A stretch of 64,000 nucleotides of DNA from Hyphomicrobiales bacterium (GCA_900472675.1 UCJA01000022.1:1-64000), one strand, 5' to 3'; numbered from the stretch's first letter, positions 51,530-60,198 are shown. Notes: generated from the letters alone by a model not told the origin. Numbers and translations: made by a program.

Positions 51530-51734
51530 GCAGACTTAGCCGATCAATGTGCGTTTGCCTTTGTCCGGCGCCGACTGGTCTGCCGGCTGGCGGTCAGCGC
51601 GACGCGGTCGTCTATGCCTCTGCAAAGCCGCCCCCCGGCGTCACTTGCTTCGGCTCAACGAGCCCGCCGATGCATCCCGCCCACGCCCAGGTCCCCCCGG
51701 ACCCGGGCAGTGCCGTCATGTCAGCGCTGTCATT

Positions 51735-52055
51735 TCAGGCTGCAGCAGACTGTGCCTCTTCCGGCGCACAGTAGAGGTCTTCCAGGGTCGCAAGGACCTT
51801 CAGGACCGATACCGAAGAGCTGGAATAGTAGATCGTCTGGGCATCGCGCCGTGTCTTCACCAGCTTCTGCGCGCGCAACTTAGACAGGTGCTGCGACAGA
51901 GCGGACTGGCTGAGGCCGACCTGCGACGCGAGTGCGCCGACGGCGACCTCGCCCTTGACCAGGCAGCACAAGATCATCAGCCGTTTGGGATTGGCCATGG
52001 CCGACAATAGACTGGCCGCTGCCGTCGAATGTTCTGAAAGTGTTGTCGTATCCAT
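51735..52055 (-). CDS. ArsR-family regulator, SqrR/BigR- and NolR-like
   Basis: A 106-residue winged-helix repressor. MANPKRLMILCCLVKGE, VGALASQVGLSQSALSQHLS (recognition helix) and RRDAQTIYYSSSS strongly resemble rhizobial NolR. It also has Cys30 in MILCC and Cys96 in DLYC, 66 residues apart, the same separation as the C41/C107 persulfide-sensing pair of SqrR and the BigR pair. NolR as I recall it lacks these, so a sulfide/persulfide (possibly haem-modulated) sensor is favoured. ATG 52055 has GAGGGGA upstream; the 32-codon extension is rejected. A TTTAG-N9-CTAAA palindrome lies 99 bases upstream. Confidence 0.85.
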   Translation of the reverse strand: MDTTTLSEHSTAAASLLSAMANPKRLMILCCLVKGEVAVGALASQVGLSQSALSQHLSKLRAQKLVKTRRDAQTIYYSSSSVSVLKVLATLEDLYCAPEEAQSAAA

Positions 52056-52153
52056 TTGTTCAATTCCCCTCAGAACCAGAGCCCACCGCTCTGGCCGTCG
52101 CCGTCGTCCATCTACAAAATAAATCAACGGAAGTTGAAGTTGTATCCCCAAGA

Positions 52154-52181
52154 TTTAGGGTAATATTCTAAAGCGCTTTAG
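52154..52181 (-). promoter_or_regulatory. Twin palindromes upstream of the SqrR/NolR-like gene
   Basis: TTTAG (52154-52158)-N9-CTAAA (52168-52172) overlaps a perfect 14-base palindrome CTAAAGCGCTTTAG (52168-52181) that also encodes the end of the upstream hugZ-like gene. The first resembles the NolR site (A/T)TTAG-N9-A(T/A). It may be an operator for the ArsR regulator; the second could alternatively be part of an RNA hairpin at the gene end. Confidence 0.5.
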
Positions 52182-52902
52182 TCGATACAGAAATATAGTC
52201 CGTAATATCTTGCGGCTTCAAAATACTGCACTCGAATTCGTGCCTCATTTGTAAGTCGCCAGCGATTAGATCCAACCCCGCCGGATCGACGCCCCCGAAG
52301 CGCCAGCGAAGATTGCTATTACCACCCATCTTGTGCGCAAGATCATTTGCCTCATTTGTCAATTTTTTCAAGCGATTTTGCAGTTCCAGCCACTCTTGCG
52401 GAGAAGCTTGGCCGTCAATCAGCAGATCCTGGCTTTCCAGGACATAAGCGCGACCAAAACCGCCGTTGAGTGATGCGGAAACGGGCTCAAGACGGAAGAA
52501 GCAAAAGTCAGCAAAATCCACGTATAGTTCGGACTTCGGGTGGCGGTCGAGAAAGCGCTGACGGATGACCGCATGGGCCACTGAGTCGCGCGAAACGGGC
52601 TTGGCATCGCATTGCAGGGTGATTCTCGGGTGCGCCAGAGGGTCGCCCTTGCCGGGCTCGCCGGCCAGAAGCGAGCAGCGGGTATCGGCTGCGAGCGCCT
52701 TGGTGTGGGCGGACAGGCTAGAGACAAGGATAACGGGTACGCCGTCGAGATCGGTCGCGGTCAAAACGCGGCTGGCGGCGGGGTAGCCGGTCGCCGGATC
52801 GATGACGGCCACCGCCATGTAACGGGCACCCCGCACGAGGACGCGAGCCAAGCGGCGCGCCTCGTCGTCCGTCTGCCGCAGAACCTGGGGTTTGTCTGCC
52901 AT
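52168..52902 (-). CDS. HugZ-family haem utilisation protein
   Basis: A 244-residue cytosolic protein with a split-barrel pyridoxamine-phosphate-oxidase-like domain (about residues 10-150, ARYMAVAVIDPATGYPAASR and ILVSSLSAHTKALAAD) and a C-terminal DUF2470 domain (FGGVDPAGLDLIAGD). HugZ-type proteins bind haem and degrade it to release iron. The gene reads towards the SqrR/NolR-like regulator 112 bases downstream; the pairing with a possibly haem- or persulfide-responsive repressor is suggestive. ATG 52902 has weak upstream pairing. Confidence 0.88.
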   Translation of the reverse strand: MADKPQVLRQTDDEARRLARVLVRGARYMAVAVIDPATGYPAASRVLTATDLDGVPVILVSSLSAHTKALAADTRCSLLAGEPGKGDPLAHPRITLQCDAKPVSRDSVAHAVIRQRFLDRHPKSELYVDFADFCFFRLEPVSASLNGGFGRAYVLESQDLLIDGQASPQEWLELQNRLKKLTNEANDLAHKMGGNSNLRWRFGGVDPAGLDLIAGDLQMRHEFECSILKPQDITDYISVSTKAL

Positions 52903-53018
52903 CTCTACCCGCGTCTCATCACTGATATTCAGGCGAGTGTTAGCATGTCGTTACGCAAAGGGAAAGCAGAGCCTAATGCTCCACTTCAGCATTCTTGCGG
53001 TTGCAGGCCGAAAAATGC

Positions 53019-54077
53019 TCAGCTCCTGGTGCCCCGCCTGCGGTGGCGGGTCAGTCCGGTGATCACGTCGTCGGGGGAGATGGTGCCAACGATGGCGCCA
53101 TTGTCCACCACCGCGATCGATCCCGTCTGGCGGGACAGGGCGTCGAGGATGTCGACCAGCGGCGTTTCCCGCCGGGCGGTGCCGGCAACCGGGGCTGCCG
53201 CCGCCGTTCCCTGCACGCCCGGGCGCATGATGTCGCTCGCGGTCAGCATGGTGATCGGGTTGAGGTGCTGGACGAAATCGGCCACGTAGCTATCGGCCGG
53301 CTCCCGCACGATGTCCTGCGGGGTGCCGCACTGGACGATGCGGCCGCCTTCCATGATGGCGATGCGGTTGCCGATGCGGAAGGCTTCGTCGAGATCGTGG
53401 CTGACGAAGAGGATGGTCTTCTTCAGTCGCCGCTGGAATTCCAGGAGCTCATCCTGCAGGCGGGTGCGGATCAGCGGATCGAGGGCCGAGAAGGGCTCGT
53501 CCATCAGGAGGATGGGGGCGCCGGTCGCAAAGGCGCGGGCAAGCCCGACGCGCTGCTGCATGCCGCCCGAGAGTTCGCCGACCTTGCGATCCGACCAGGT
53601 GGAGAGATTGACCAGTTCCAGCTGCTCGGCGATGCGCTTGCGGCGCTCGGCCTCGGGAACGCCGGCAAGCTCCAGACCGAAGCCGACATTCTCGGCCACG
53701 GTGCGCCAGGGAAGCAGGCCGAACTGCTGGAAGACCATGGAGACGGTGTGCATGCGCAGGTCGCGCAGGGTTTTGGCGCTCGCCTTGTAGGGATCGACGG
53801 GCCCCGAGGGCGTCGCAACGGTGACATTGCCGCGCACCACCGGGGCAAGCCCGTTGACGGCGCGCAGCAGCGTCGACTTGCCGGAGCCGGAGAGGCCCAT
53901 TAGCACGAGGATCTCGCCTTCGCGGATGGCGAGCGAGGCATTGGCAACGCCGAGCACGATGCCGGTTTCGGCGGCGATTTCGTCGCGCGTGCGGCCCTGG
54001 TCGATCAGCGGGATGGCGCGCTCGGGGCGATTGCCGAAGACGATGTCGACATTGCCGAAGGTGACGGCATCACTCAT
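53019..54077 (-). CDS. choV: Choline ABC transporter ATP-binding protein
   Basis: A 352-residue ATPase of the glycine betaine/choline (ProV) family. Walker A is GLSGSGKST, the Q-loop lies in FQQFGLLPWRTVAENVGFGL, the signature is LSGGMQQRVGLARAF, Walker B is ILLMDEPFSALDP and the switch His is in FVSHDLDEA. A C-terminal CBS-like region (MLTASDIMRPGV to the end) may sense ionic strength or nucleotides. It overlaps choW by four bases and completes choXWV, the high-affinity choline importer known from S. meliloti. Confidence 0.94.
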   Translation of the reverse strand: MSDAVTFGNVDIVFGNRPERAIPLIDQGRTRDEIAAETGIVLGVANASLAIREGEILVLMGLSGSGKSTLLRAVNGLAPVVRGNVTVATPSGPVDPYKASAKTLRDLRMHTVSMVFQQFGLLPWRTVAENVGFGLELAGVPEAERRKRIAEQLELVNLSTWSDRKVGELSGGMQQRVGLARAFATGAPILLMDEPFSALDPLIRTRLQDELLEFQRRLKKTILFVSHDLDEAFRIGNRIAIMEGGRIVQCGTPQDIVREPADSYVADFVQHLNPITMLTASDIMRPGVQGTAAAAPVAGTARRETPLVDILDALSRQTGSIAVVDNGAIVGTISPDDVITGLTRHRRRGTRS

Positions 54078-54937
54078 GAGCTCTTCCCCGGTTCGGCGGT
54101 GCGGAACATGCGGTCCAGGATGATGGCGAGGATGACGATGCAGAAGCCGGCGTCAAACCCCTTGGCGATGTTGACGGTGTTCAGCGCCCGCACGACCGGG
54201 ACGCCGAGGCCGGGTGCGCCGACCAGCGCCGCAATCACCACCATCGACAGCGACAGCATGATGGTCTGGGTGAGGCCGGCCATGATCTGCGGCATGGCAT
54301 AGGGAAGCTCGACCTTGCGCAGCACCTGGGCGGGCGTGGCGCCGAAGGCGATCGCGGCTTCGGTGAGCGCTTCCGGCGTCGAAATGATGCCAAGCCGCGT
54401 CAGGCGGACCGGGGCAGGGATGGCGAAGATGACCGTTGCAATCAGGCCCGGCACCATGCCGAGGCCGAACAGGATCAGCGCCGGGATCAGATAAACGAAG
54501 GTCGGGATGGTCTGCATCAGGTCGAGGACAGGCCGCAGGAATTCGTAGAGCCAGGGGCGGCGGGCGGCGGCGATGCCGATCGGAACTCCGACCACCATGC
54601 AGACGGCGGTGGCGGCAAGCACGAGCGCCAGCGTTTCCGTCGTCTCCTTCCAATAGCCCTGGTTATAGATCAGCAGAAGGCCGATGAGAGTGAAGGCGGC
54701 GATCCCCAGCGAGCGGCGCAGCAGATAGGCGAGCACCGTCACCACGGCAATCAGCACGAAGGGGTTCGGCGACTGCAGGACGAAGAGAAGCGCGTTGATG
54801 ATGGCCGAGAGGACGGCGGAGAGCCAGTCGAAGAACCAGTCCGCATGGGCGGTCAGCCCATCCACGACGTCCTTTGCCCAACTGCCGAGACGTATCTTGC
54901 CGGTTGAATCCGCGAGCCATTCGGGAAGCCAGTTCAC
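54074..54937 (-). CDS. choW: Choline ABC transporter permease
   Basis: An inner-membrane permease of 287 residues with about six helices, ProW family. The EAA-type coupling loop is EAAIAFGATPAQVLRKVELPYAMPQI. The N-terminal 40 residues are amphipathic (MNWLPEWLADSTGKIRLGSW), as in ProW-type permeases of choline/betaine systems. It follows choX after a 90-base gap containing a hairpin and overlaps choV. Confidence 0.94.
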   Translation of the reverse strand: MNWLPEWLADSTGKIRLGSWAKDVVDGLTAHADWFFDWLSAVLSAIINALLFVLQSPNPFVLIAVVTVLAYLLRRSLGIAAFTLIGLLLIYNQGYWKETTETLALVLAATAVCMVVGVPIGIAAARRPWLYEFLRPVLDLMQTIPTFVYLIPALILFGLGMVPGLIATVIFAIPAPVRLTRLGIISTPEALTEAAIAFGATPAQVLRKVELPYAMPQIMAGLTQTIMLSLSMVVIAALVGAPGLGVPVVRALNTVNIAKGFDAGFCIVILAIILDRMFRTAEPGKSS

Positions 54938-54977
54938 GTGTCTGCCTGCCTTGTGGGAGGAAATTCTCTAGCCATGC

Positions 54978-55009
54978 GGGCAAAGAGCCGGTGCGCCGAC
55001 CCTTTGCCC
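54978..55009 (-). other. Hairpin in the choX-choW gap
   Basis: GGGCAAAG (54978-54985) pairs with CTTTGCCC (55002-55009), with a small inner CGG/CCG stem in the 16-base loop. It has no T-run. Such hairpins between binding-protein and permease genes commonly stabilise the upstream message, giving excess ChoX over ChoW/ChoV. Confidence 0.6.
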
Positions 55010-55027
55010 ATGACATGAACGCGAAGC

Positions 55028-55981
55028 TTACAGGCCGAGCTTTGCCTTGACGGCATCGAAGCCTGGCTTGCCGTCCTTGGTGGTGACGCCGGCGAACCAG
55101 GGCTCGATGGCTGCGCCATTGGCCTTCAGCCAGGTGGTGGCGGCGGCTTCCGGCTCCTGCTCGTCATTGAGGATGCCGCCCATGATCTGGTTTTCCATGG
55201 GAAGCGAGAACTTCAGGTTCTTGATGAAGGTCCCGACGTTGGTGCATTCCTGGGTGTAGCCGGCACGCACGTTGGTGAACACCTCGGCGCCTCCGAAGTT
55301 GGGGCCGAAGACATCGTCGCCGCCGGTGAGGTAGGTCAGCTTGAAGTTGCTGTTCATCGGATGCGGCTCCCAGCCGAGGAAGACGACCGGCTGGCTGGAC
55401 TTTTCGGCGCGGGCGACCTGGGCCAGCATGCCCTGCTCGGAGGATTCAACCACCTCGAAGCCCTTCAGCTTGAAGGCGTCCTTCTCGATCATGCCGAGGA
55501 TCAGGCGGTTGCCGTCGTTGCCGGGCTCGATGCCGTAGATCTTGCCTTCGAGCTTTTCCTTCTGGGCAGCGATATCCTTGAAGTCCTTGATGCCGAGTTC
55601 GGCGCCCTTGGCGTTGGTGGCGAGCGTGTACTTGGCGCCGACCAGGTTGGGGCCGAAGGATTCGACGCTCTTGTCGGTGAGGAAGGGCCGCACATCGGCT
55701 TCCTGGGTCGGCATCCAGTTGCCGAGGAAGATGTCGATGTCCTTGTTCTTCAGCGACGAATAGGTGACGGGCACGGAGAGGACCTTGACGTCCGTCTCAT
55801 AGCCGAGCGCCTTCAGCAGCACCGAGGCCGTGGCGGTGGTGGCGGTAATGTCGGTCCAGCCGACATCGGAGAAGCGCACCGTGCCGCAGCTTTCCGGCTC
55901 GGCAGCGGATGCGGTTCCCGCCAGGACCAGCAAGGAGGCGGTGAATGCGAGGGTCGTCTTCAATGGAGAAGTGATGCGCAC
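55028..55981 (-). CDS. choX: Choline-binding periplasmic protein
   Basis: A 317-residue type II binding protein with a signal peptide ending at ASAA. Aromatic residues expected to cage the choline ammonium group are in RFSDVGWTDI (Trp42), FLGNWMPT, GAKYTLATN and FLGWEPHPMN, matching the S. meliloti ChoX pocket. The start is a GTG at 55981 with GGGAG upstream. It is the first gene of choXWV. Choline taken up here can be oxidised to glycine betaine as osmoprotectant or carbon source; bet genes are not in the window. Confidence 0.94.
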   Translation of the reverse strand: MRITSPLKTTLAFTASLLVLAGTASAAEPESCGTVRFSDVGWTDITATTATASVLLKALGYETDVKVLSVPVTYSSLKNKDIDIFLGNWMPTQEADVRPFLTDKSVESFGPNLVGAKYTLATNAKGAELGIKDFKDIAAQKEKLEGKIYGIEPGNDGNRLILGMIEKDAFKLKGFEVVESSEQGMLAQVARAEKSSQPVVFLGWEPHPMNSNFKLTYLTGGDDVFGPNFGGAEVFTNVRAGYTQECTNVGTFIKNLKFSLPMENQIMGGILNDEQEPEAAATTWLKANGAAIEPWFAGVTTKDGKPGFDAVKAKLGL

Positions 55982-56195
55982 GATAGGCTCCCGTTTCTTT
56001 TGTGTTCTGTGTTCCCGCCATTATCAATAACTTCGCCGAACAGGCAAGCGCGCGCAAATGCGCCGCAGGGGGAGGGGTATTTGCGACATCATGCCCTTGC
56101 GCCTGCGCGGCATGGGTTTTCTGCCTGGTGCAGTTTTTTGTGCGTTTCGCTTCCGGCCGCTTCCCTTGCCCGTCAATGCGCATCACAAGGCATGC

Positions 56196-56852
56196 ATGGC
56201 CAAGCTCTATTTCCACTACGCAACGATGAATGCCGGCAAGTCCACCATGCTGCTGCAGGCATCCTACAACTACCGGGAGCGCGGGATGCGCACGGTGATC
56301 TTTACCGCCGGGCTCGACGACCGGGCCGGCAAGGGTCGCGTGTCGTCGCGCATCGGACTGGCGTCGGACGCCATTCCCTTTCACGGGGACGACGACCTGC
56401 AGCAGATGATCGGCGAGATGCATGCCGCGGAATCGATCGCCTGCGTGTTCGTCGACGAGGCACAGTTCCTGTCGGCGCCGCAGGTGTGGCAGCTGGCGCG
56501 GGTTTCCGACCGGCTCGGAATTCCGGTCATGGCCTATGGGCTGAGGACGGATTTCCAGGGCAAGCTGTTTCCCGGCTCGCTCGAGCTTCTGGCGATCGCC
56601 GACGAGCTTCGCGAGGTGCGCACCATCTGCTTTTGCGGACGCAAGGCGACCATGGTGGTGCGGATGGATCTCAACGGCCGGCTGGTGCGCGAGGGCGCGC
56701 AGGTGGATGTGGGCGGCAACGAGAAATACGTGTCGCTCTGCCGCCGCCACTGGGAAGAGCAGATGAGCTGCGAAGCGGTGCCGGAAAACGAAGACAGCGC
56801 ATCAGACGAGGCAGAGGCGGAAACCGTGCCGCGGGCCATCCGGGCCGGCTGA
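56196..56852 (+). CDS. tdk: Thymidine kinase
   Basis: A type II thymidine kinase of 218 residues for nucleoside salvage. The P-loop is MNAGKST, Walker B is CVFVDEAQFLS, the lid/substrate region is YGLRTDFQGKLFPGS, and two zinc-binding Cys pairs are suggested by CFCGRKA and SLCRRHW. The acidic C-terminal tail (ENEDSASDEAEAE) is longer than in E. coli Tdk. ATG 56196 with AAGG upstream is preferred over the ORF start at 56058. It is divergent from choX and isolated from nucleotide genes. Confidence 0.94.
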   Translation: MAKLYFHYATMNAGKSTMLLQASYNYRERGMRTVIFTAGLDDRAGKGRVSSRIGLASDAIPFHGDDDLQQMIGEMHAAESIACVFVDEAQFLSAPQVWQLARVSDRLGIPVMAYGLRTDFQGKLFPGSLELLAIADELREVRTICFCGRKATMVVRMDLNGRLVREGAQVDVGGNEKYVSLCRRHWEEQMSCEAVPENEDSASDEAEAETVPRAIRAG

Positions 56853-56931
56853 TTTCGGCCGAACCGCGGGGTGCTGGCCCCTTCCTTCTCGCCGGGCTAT
56901 GCTTGAGGCAGGAGCTGCGGAGGGGAAGGGC

Positions 56932-57822
56932 GTGAAGCGACCGGGGTTCAACCAGATTTTCGGGGAGGCGGCCCGTCAGATTGCGGGCATGTGGCCAAAC
57001 ATCAGCGCTTCGCGGGCGCTGCTGTCGCAGACGGTCAACGCGCGGGAACTGCCGCAGGAGGACGCGCTTTCCGCAGAGACGGAGCGCCAGACCGTGGAGA
57101 CCCGCAGGTGGCGTCTGGTGGAGGCGGCGCTGGCGGCAGAGGTTGCCCGGTTCGCCGAGGCCGCCCGGCGTCACAAGCTTGCCTTTGACCGGCGCGACCA
57201 GCCCAACCGGAGGGAGCGGCTGACGGGCTTTCTGTCCGCAGGTGCAATGCGGCGGATGACCGATCGTCGCTGGCGGCGGCTCGACAGTTTCGACCAGCTG
57301 GGGCGCATGCTGCGGCATGCGGATGCGCTCTACGGGCTGGTCGCCGTAACGCGAGAGCGGCTGCAGGAGGAGCGCCACGCCTGCGAAGGCGATCTGGCGC
57401 GGCTGGCGCAGTATCGTCCCGAGCTGCTGCCGCCAGCGGATGAGGATGCGGCCGCGTTTGTCGATGCGGTGGAAGAGGTGGAGGCGAGCCTTGCCCTGTT
57501 CGGCGCGCTGCCAAAGGCCTTCAATGCCCGGATCGCCGGTTGCAACGCGCTCCTCCACAAGCTGGTGGTGGAGACCGAGGAGGTGCTGATCCTCTACCGG
57601 GTGCTGGCCGACCTCTCGCGACAGGGTGTCGTCGCCGAGGCCGAACTGTCGCGTCTCGTGCATCTCGGCGAGGCCGATGCCCGCTTCCGGAGCGGGCGGT
57701 TGATTGGGCGCGATCTCGACCGGTTGCGGGAGGCTGCCGATGCGGCCTTCTTCCGGATGTTTCCGCGCCATGCGCCGCCCGAGACCCGACTGGAGCCGGC
57801 GGCCCCCGAAGCGTCGGCCTGA
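56932..57822 (+). CDS. Hypothetical helical cytosolic protein
   Basis: A 296-residue protein, almost entirely alpha-helical by composition and very rich in Arg, Ala, Glu and Leu, with likely coiled-coil stretches (TVETRRWRLVEAALAAEVARF; EEVEASLALFGALPKAF). No signal peptide, membrane helix or catalytic motif is seen and no family could be named. A GTG at 56932 preceded by GGAGGGG is a better start than ATG 56899. It lies between tdk and a DUF2333 membrane protein gene, all on the same strand. The 151-base gap to the latter leaves co-transcription open. Confidence 0.75.
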   Translation: MKRPGFNQIFGEAARQIAGMWPNISASRALLSQTVNARELPQEDALSAETERQTVETRRWRLVEAALAAEVARFAEAARRHKLAFDRRDQPNRRERLTGFLSAGAMRRMTDRRWRRLDSFDQLGRMLRHADALYGLVAVTRERLQEERHACEGDLARLAQYRPELLPPADEDAAAFVDAVEEVEASLALFGALPKAFNARIAGCNALLHKLVVETEEVLILYRVLADLSRQGVVAEAELSRLVHLGEADARFRSGRLIGRDLDRLREAADAAFFRMFPRHAPPETRLEPAAPEASA

Positions 57823-57973
57823 TCCCGCCGAGCCCGATATTTTACCGCCGGACGACCGTTCATGACGCCGCGGGCGGACCTTTCGGCAGGCTGCGTTGCC
57901 CGCCGCTGTTGTGCTTGGCCCGCCCAAGCCATATCTGTGTCGCTCGATTGCCACCGCTTGACAGGAGACAGCG

Positions 57974-59191
57974 ATGCTCGACCGCGTGACCGCCTTTTTC
58001 CAGAGGATGGGCCAGTTGGCCGGCAGGGGGCTCGGGCTCCTCGTGGCATGGCTGATCTGGCCATTCATGGCCGCGCATGGCTGGTACCGCGGTCGCCACT
58101 GGATGGTGAAGGGGCCAATCCTGGTCGTGCTGGTGCTGCTCGGCGGTCTCTACGGCTATTTCGTGTGGCAGACGCAGGTCTGGACGGGCTTCAACGCCAA
58201 CTACGTCGACAACTACCGCTGGTCCGAGCGGACGGTGGCGGCCGGTCAGGAACTGCCATCCGTGGCTGCGGCCAGCGCCACGCCCGTGTCGCCGCCTGTC
58301 AGCGCTGAGCCCGGTGCCGCACCGGCCACAGCACCTGCTACAGCACCGGTGTCCCAGCCTCCGGTTCAGGCGGCCCGGCAGTGCCAGTCGTCGGCGATCG
58401 TCGACGTGGCGGCGGACCTCACCGACATGACCGTGAACCAGAACGCCTGGATCTCCTCCATGGTGCTCTACAAGCTCGGCCTGTTCGGGGTAGACTGGGA
58501 CAACACGCCGTTTCTCGACAACAAGGCCTCGTTCCAGCGGGGCGTGAACCAGGCGGTGCGCCGCACCTCTGTCGAGCTGGTGGATACGCTGGCACGCATG
58601 CGCGGCACCTCGGGCGTCAACAACAACCTCCAGAGCGCCCGCAGCAACCTGCAGTTCGACGAATATTCCTGGTACTTCGGCTTCAGCCCGTTCGGGCCGA
58701 AGACGCCGACACCGAGCTATTACCGGGCGGCGATCAAGAACCTGCGGACCTTCAACACCGAGCTTGCCGCCTGCAGCGTCGTGTTTGACGGCCGCGGCGA
58801 CAATTTCGTGCAGTTCATCGACCGGATCGCCAACGACCTCGGCAATACATCGGCCATCCTCAAGGAGCGGTCGGAAAACTACAACGGCGGCTGGTTCGAC
58901 ACGCGCGCCGACGACCGCTTCTGGTTCGCCTATGGCCAGCTCTACGGCTACTACGGGGTGCTGGCTGCGGCAGGCGCAGACTTCTCGCAGGTGATCCGGG
59001 AGCGCAATCTCGGGCCGATCTGGGTCGAGACGCTGGCGCAGCTCAAGGCCGCACTGCGGATCCAGCCGGCGATCATCTCGAACGGCCGCGAGGACGGATG
59101 GATCATGCCGACGCATCTGGCAGTCATGGGCTTTTATATCCTGCGGGTGCGTTCGAACCTGGTGGAAGTGCGCTCGGTGCTGGACCGTTAG
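57974..59191 (+). CDS. DUF2333-family membrane-anchored protein
   Basis: A 405-residue protein with one N-terminal membrane helix (about residues 47-66, GPILVVLVLLGGLYGYFVW), a Pro/Ala/Thr-rich linker (about 95-135) and a conserved periplasmic DUF2333 domain containing MTVNQNAWISSMVLYKLGLF, FDEYSWYFGFSPFGPKTPT and NYNGGWFDTRADDRFWFAYG. The function of the family is unknown; its wide conservation in proteobacteria suggests an envelope role. ATG 57974 has AGGAG upstream. Confidence 0.88.
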   Translation: MLDRVTAFFQRMGQLAGRGLGLLVAWLIWPFMAAHGWYRGRHWMVKGPILVVLVLLGGLYGYFVWQTQVWTGFNANYVDNYRWSERTVAAGQELPSVAAASATPVSPPVSAEPGAAPATAPATAPVSQPPVQAARQCQSSAIVDVAADLTDMTVNQNAWISSMVLYKLGLFGVDWDNTPFLDNKASFQRGVNQAVRRTSVELVDTLARMRGTSGVNNNLQSARSNLQFDEYSWYFGFSPFGPKTPTPSYYRAAIKNLRTFNTELAACSVVFDGRGDNFVQFIDRIANDLGNTSAILKERSENYNGGWFDTRADDRFWFAYGQLYGYYGVLAAAGADFSQVIRERNLGPIWVETLAQLKAALRIQPAIISNGREDGWIMPTHLAVMGFYILRVRSNLVEVRSVLDR

Positions 59192-59211
59192 CGGTCCAGG
59201 CCAAAGCCAGG

Positions 59212-59934
59212 CTAGACGATCAGCTTCAGCCGCAAAGCCTTCGCCACCAGCTGGGTGCGGTTGACGCAATCGAGCTTCTTGATGGCATTGTTCATGTAGG
59301 CGTTGATCGTGTGGTCCGACAGGGACAGGATCTTGCCGATCTCCACCGAGGTTTTGCCCTGCGAGGTCCAGCGCAGGACTTCCAGCTCGCGGGTGGTGAG
59401 GGGGGTGACGGCGCGGGCCTCGGCTCGGCGGATCCTGTCGAAGACGCCGAAGGCGTGAAGCAGGATCATGCCGATCTCGTTCAGTTCGACCTGGGTCAGA
59501 CGCGGGCGGTTGCCGTCGATGCGGATGCAGAAGCTGCTGCCATCCAGGGAATGCAGGACCATTGCCACGGTGGTCGTCAGCTTGTGACGGCGGTGGAGAT
59601 CCGCTAAGTCCGAGGGGAAGGGGATGCCGGCCGCTGCGACCGTATCGTCGATATTCCAGCAGAGAGGCAGGTTGGTTTCAAGCGCCGGGGAGCAGACGAA
59701 ACACTTGTGCAGCAGCCGGCGCTGGTCGAATTCGTACATGTAGTCGCGGGGAAGATTGGTCTCGAGGATGACCCGGTCGAGCAGCATGTCTTCGGTCTGC
59801 GGCAGCCGGATCAGTGCAAAGCAGCGAAACCCGAATTCGTGGGTGATCCTGGCGAGAGCGTCGGATACTCCCTGCCGGCTTTGCGCGGCTGAAACTTCGG
59901 TGCTGAGGATGGCCTGCCGCTCCAGCGTGATCAT
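59212..59934 (-). CDS. LuxR-type regulator with divergent autoinducer domain (LuxR solo)
   Basis: A 240-residue LuxR protein. The N-terminal 165 residues align with the autoinducer-binding fold, but the invariant Asp-Pro pair of AHL-binding members is not found: the region reads YEFDQRRLLHKCFVCSPAL. The C-terminal LuxR helix-turn-helix is canonical: LTTRELEVLRWTSQGKTSVE, followed by DHTINAYMNNAIKKLD. There is no luxI synthase in the window, so it is a solo that may bind another ligand or none. It converges on the DUF2333 gene. Confidence 0.88.
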   Translation of the reverse strand: MITLERQAILSTEVSAAQSRQGVSDALARITHEFGFRCFALIRLPQTEDMLLDRVILETNLPRDYMYEFDQRRLLHKCFVCSPALETNLPLCWNIDDTVAAAGIPFPSDLADLHRRHKLTTTVAMVLHSLDGSSFCIRIDGNRPRLTQVELNEIGMILLHAFGVFDRIRRAEARAVTPLTTRELEVLRWTSQGKTSVEIGKILSLSDHTINAYMNNAIKKLDCVNRTQLVAKALRLKLIV

Positions 59935-60198
59935 CTCTAAGGCACTGGTTCTCCCTGATTACGATGCAGGCAAGGTGTAGTGGAAAGCCCTCCGATTACC
60001 AGCATATTCTAGGGCGCGGATGCGCCTGTCCCCGTGTCTTGCGAAAGGTCATCGGTTTGGATTGCTATTTTATCCATTTAACTGCGGTGGGCAGGCGCAC
60101 CGGGGGCGGACGATGGCCCGGAAGACCCCGCTTCCGTATCCTGAGAGGCGGCCCCGGGCGGTGCCAGGAGCGGGTGTTTGGCCCGAATCACCCGGCAG
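59935..60198. other. Intergenic region without a gene
   Basis: This stretch lies between the LuxR solo gene (reading left) and the TonB receptor terminator. Small open frames here have no family features. No lux-box-like palindrome was found upstream of the LuxR gene. Confidence 0.55.

Noticed and set aside
57860-59269. 469-codon minus-strand frame opposite the DUF2333 gene
   Set aside because: Covers a conserved sense gene and also the end of the LuxR gene in another frame; no recognisable domain.
59935-60060. lux box upstream of the LuxR solo
   Set aside because: No 18-20 base palindrome of the lux/tra-box type is present.
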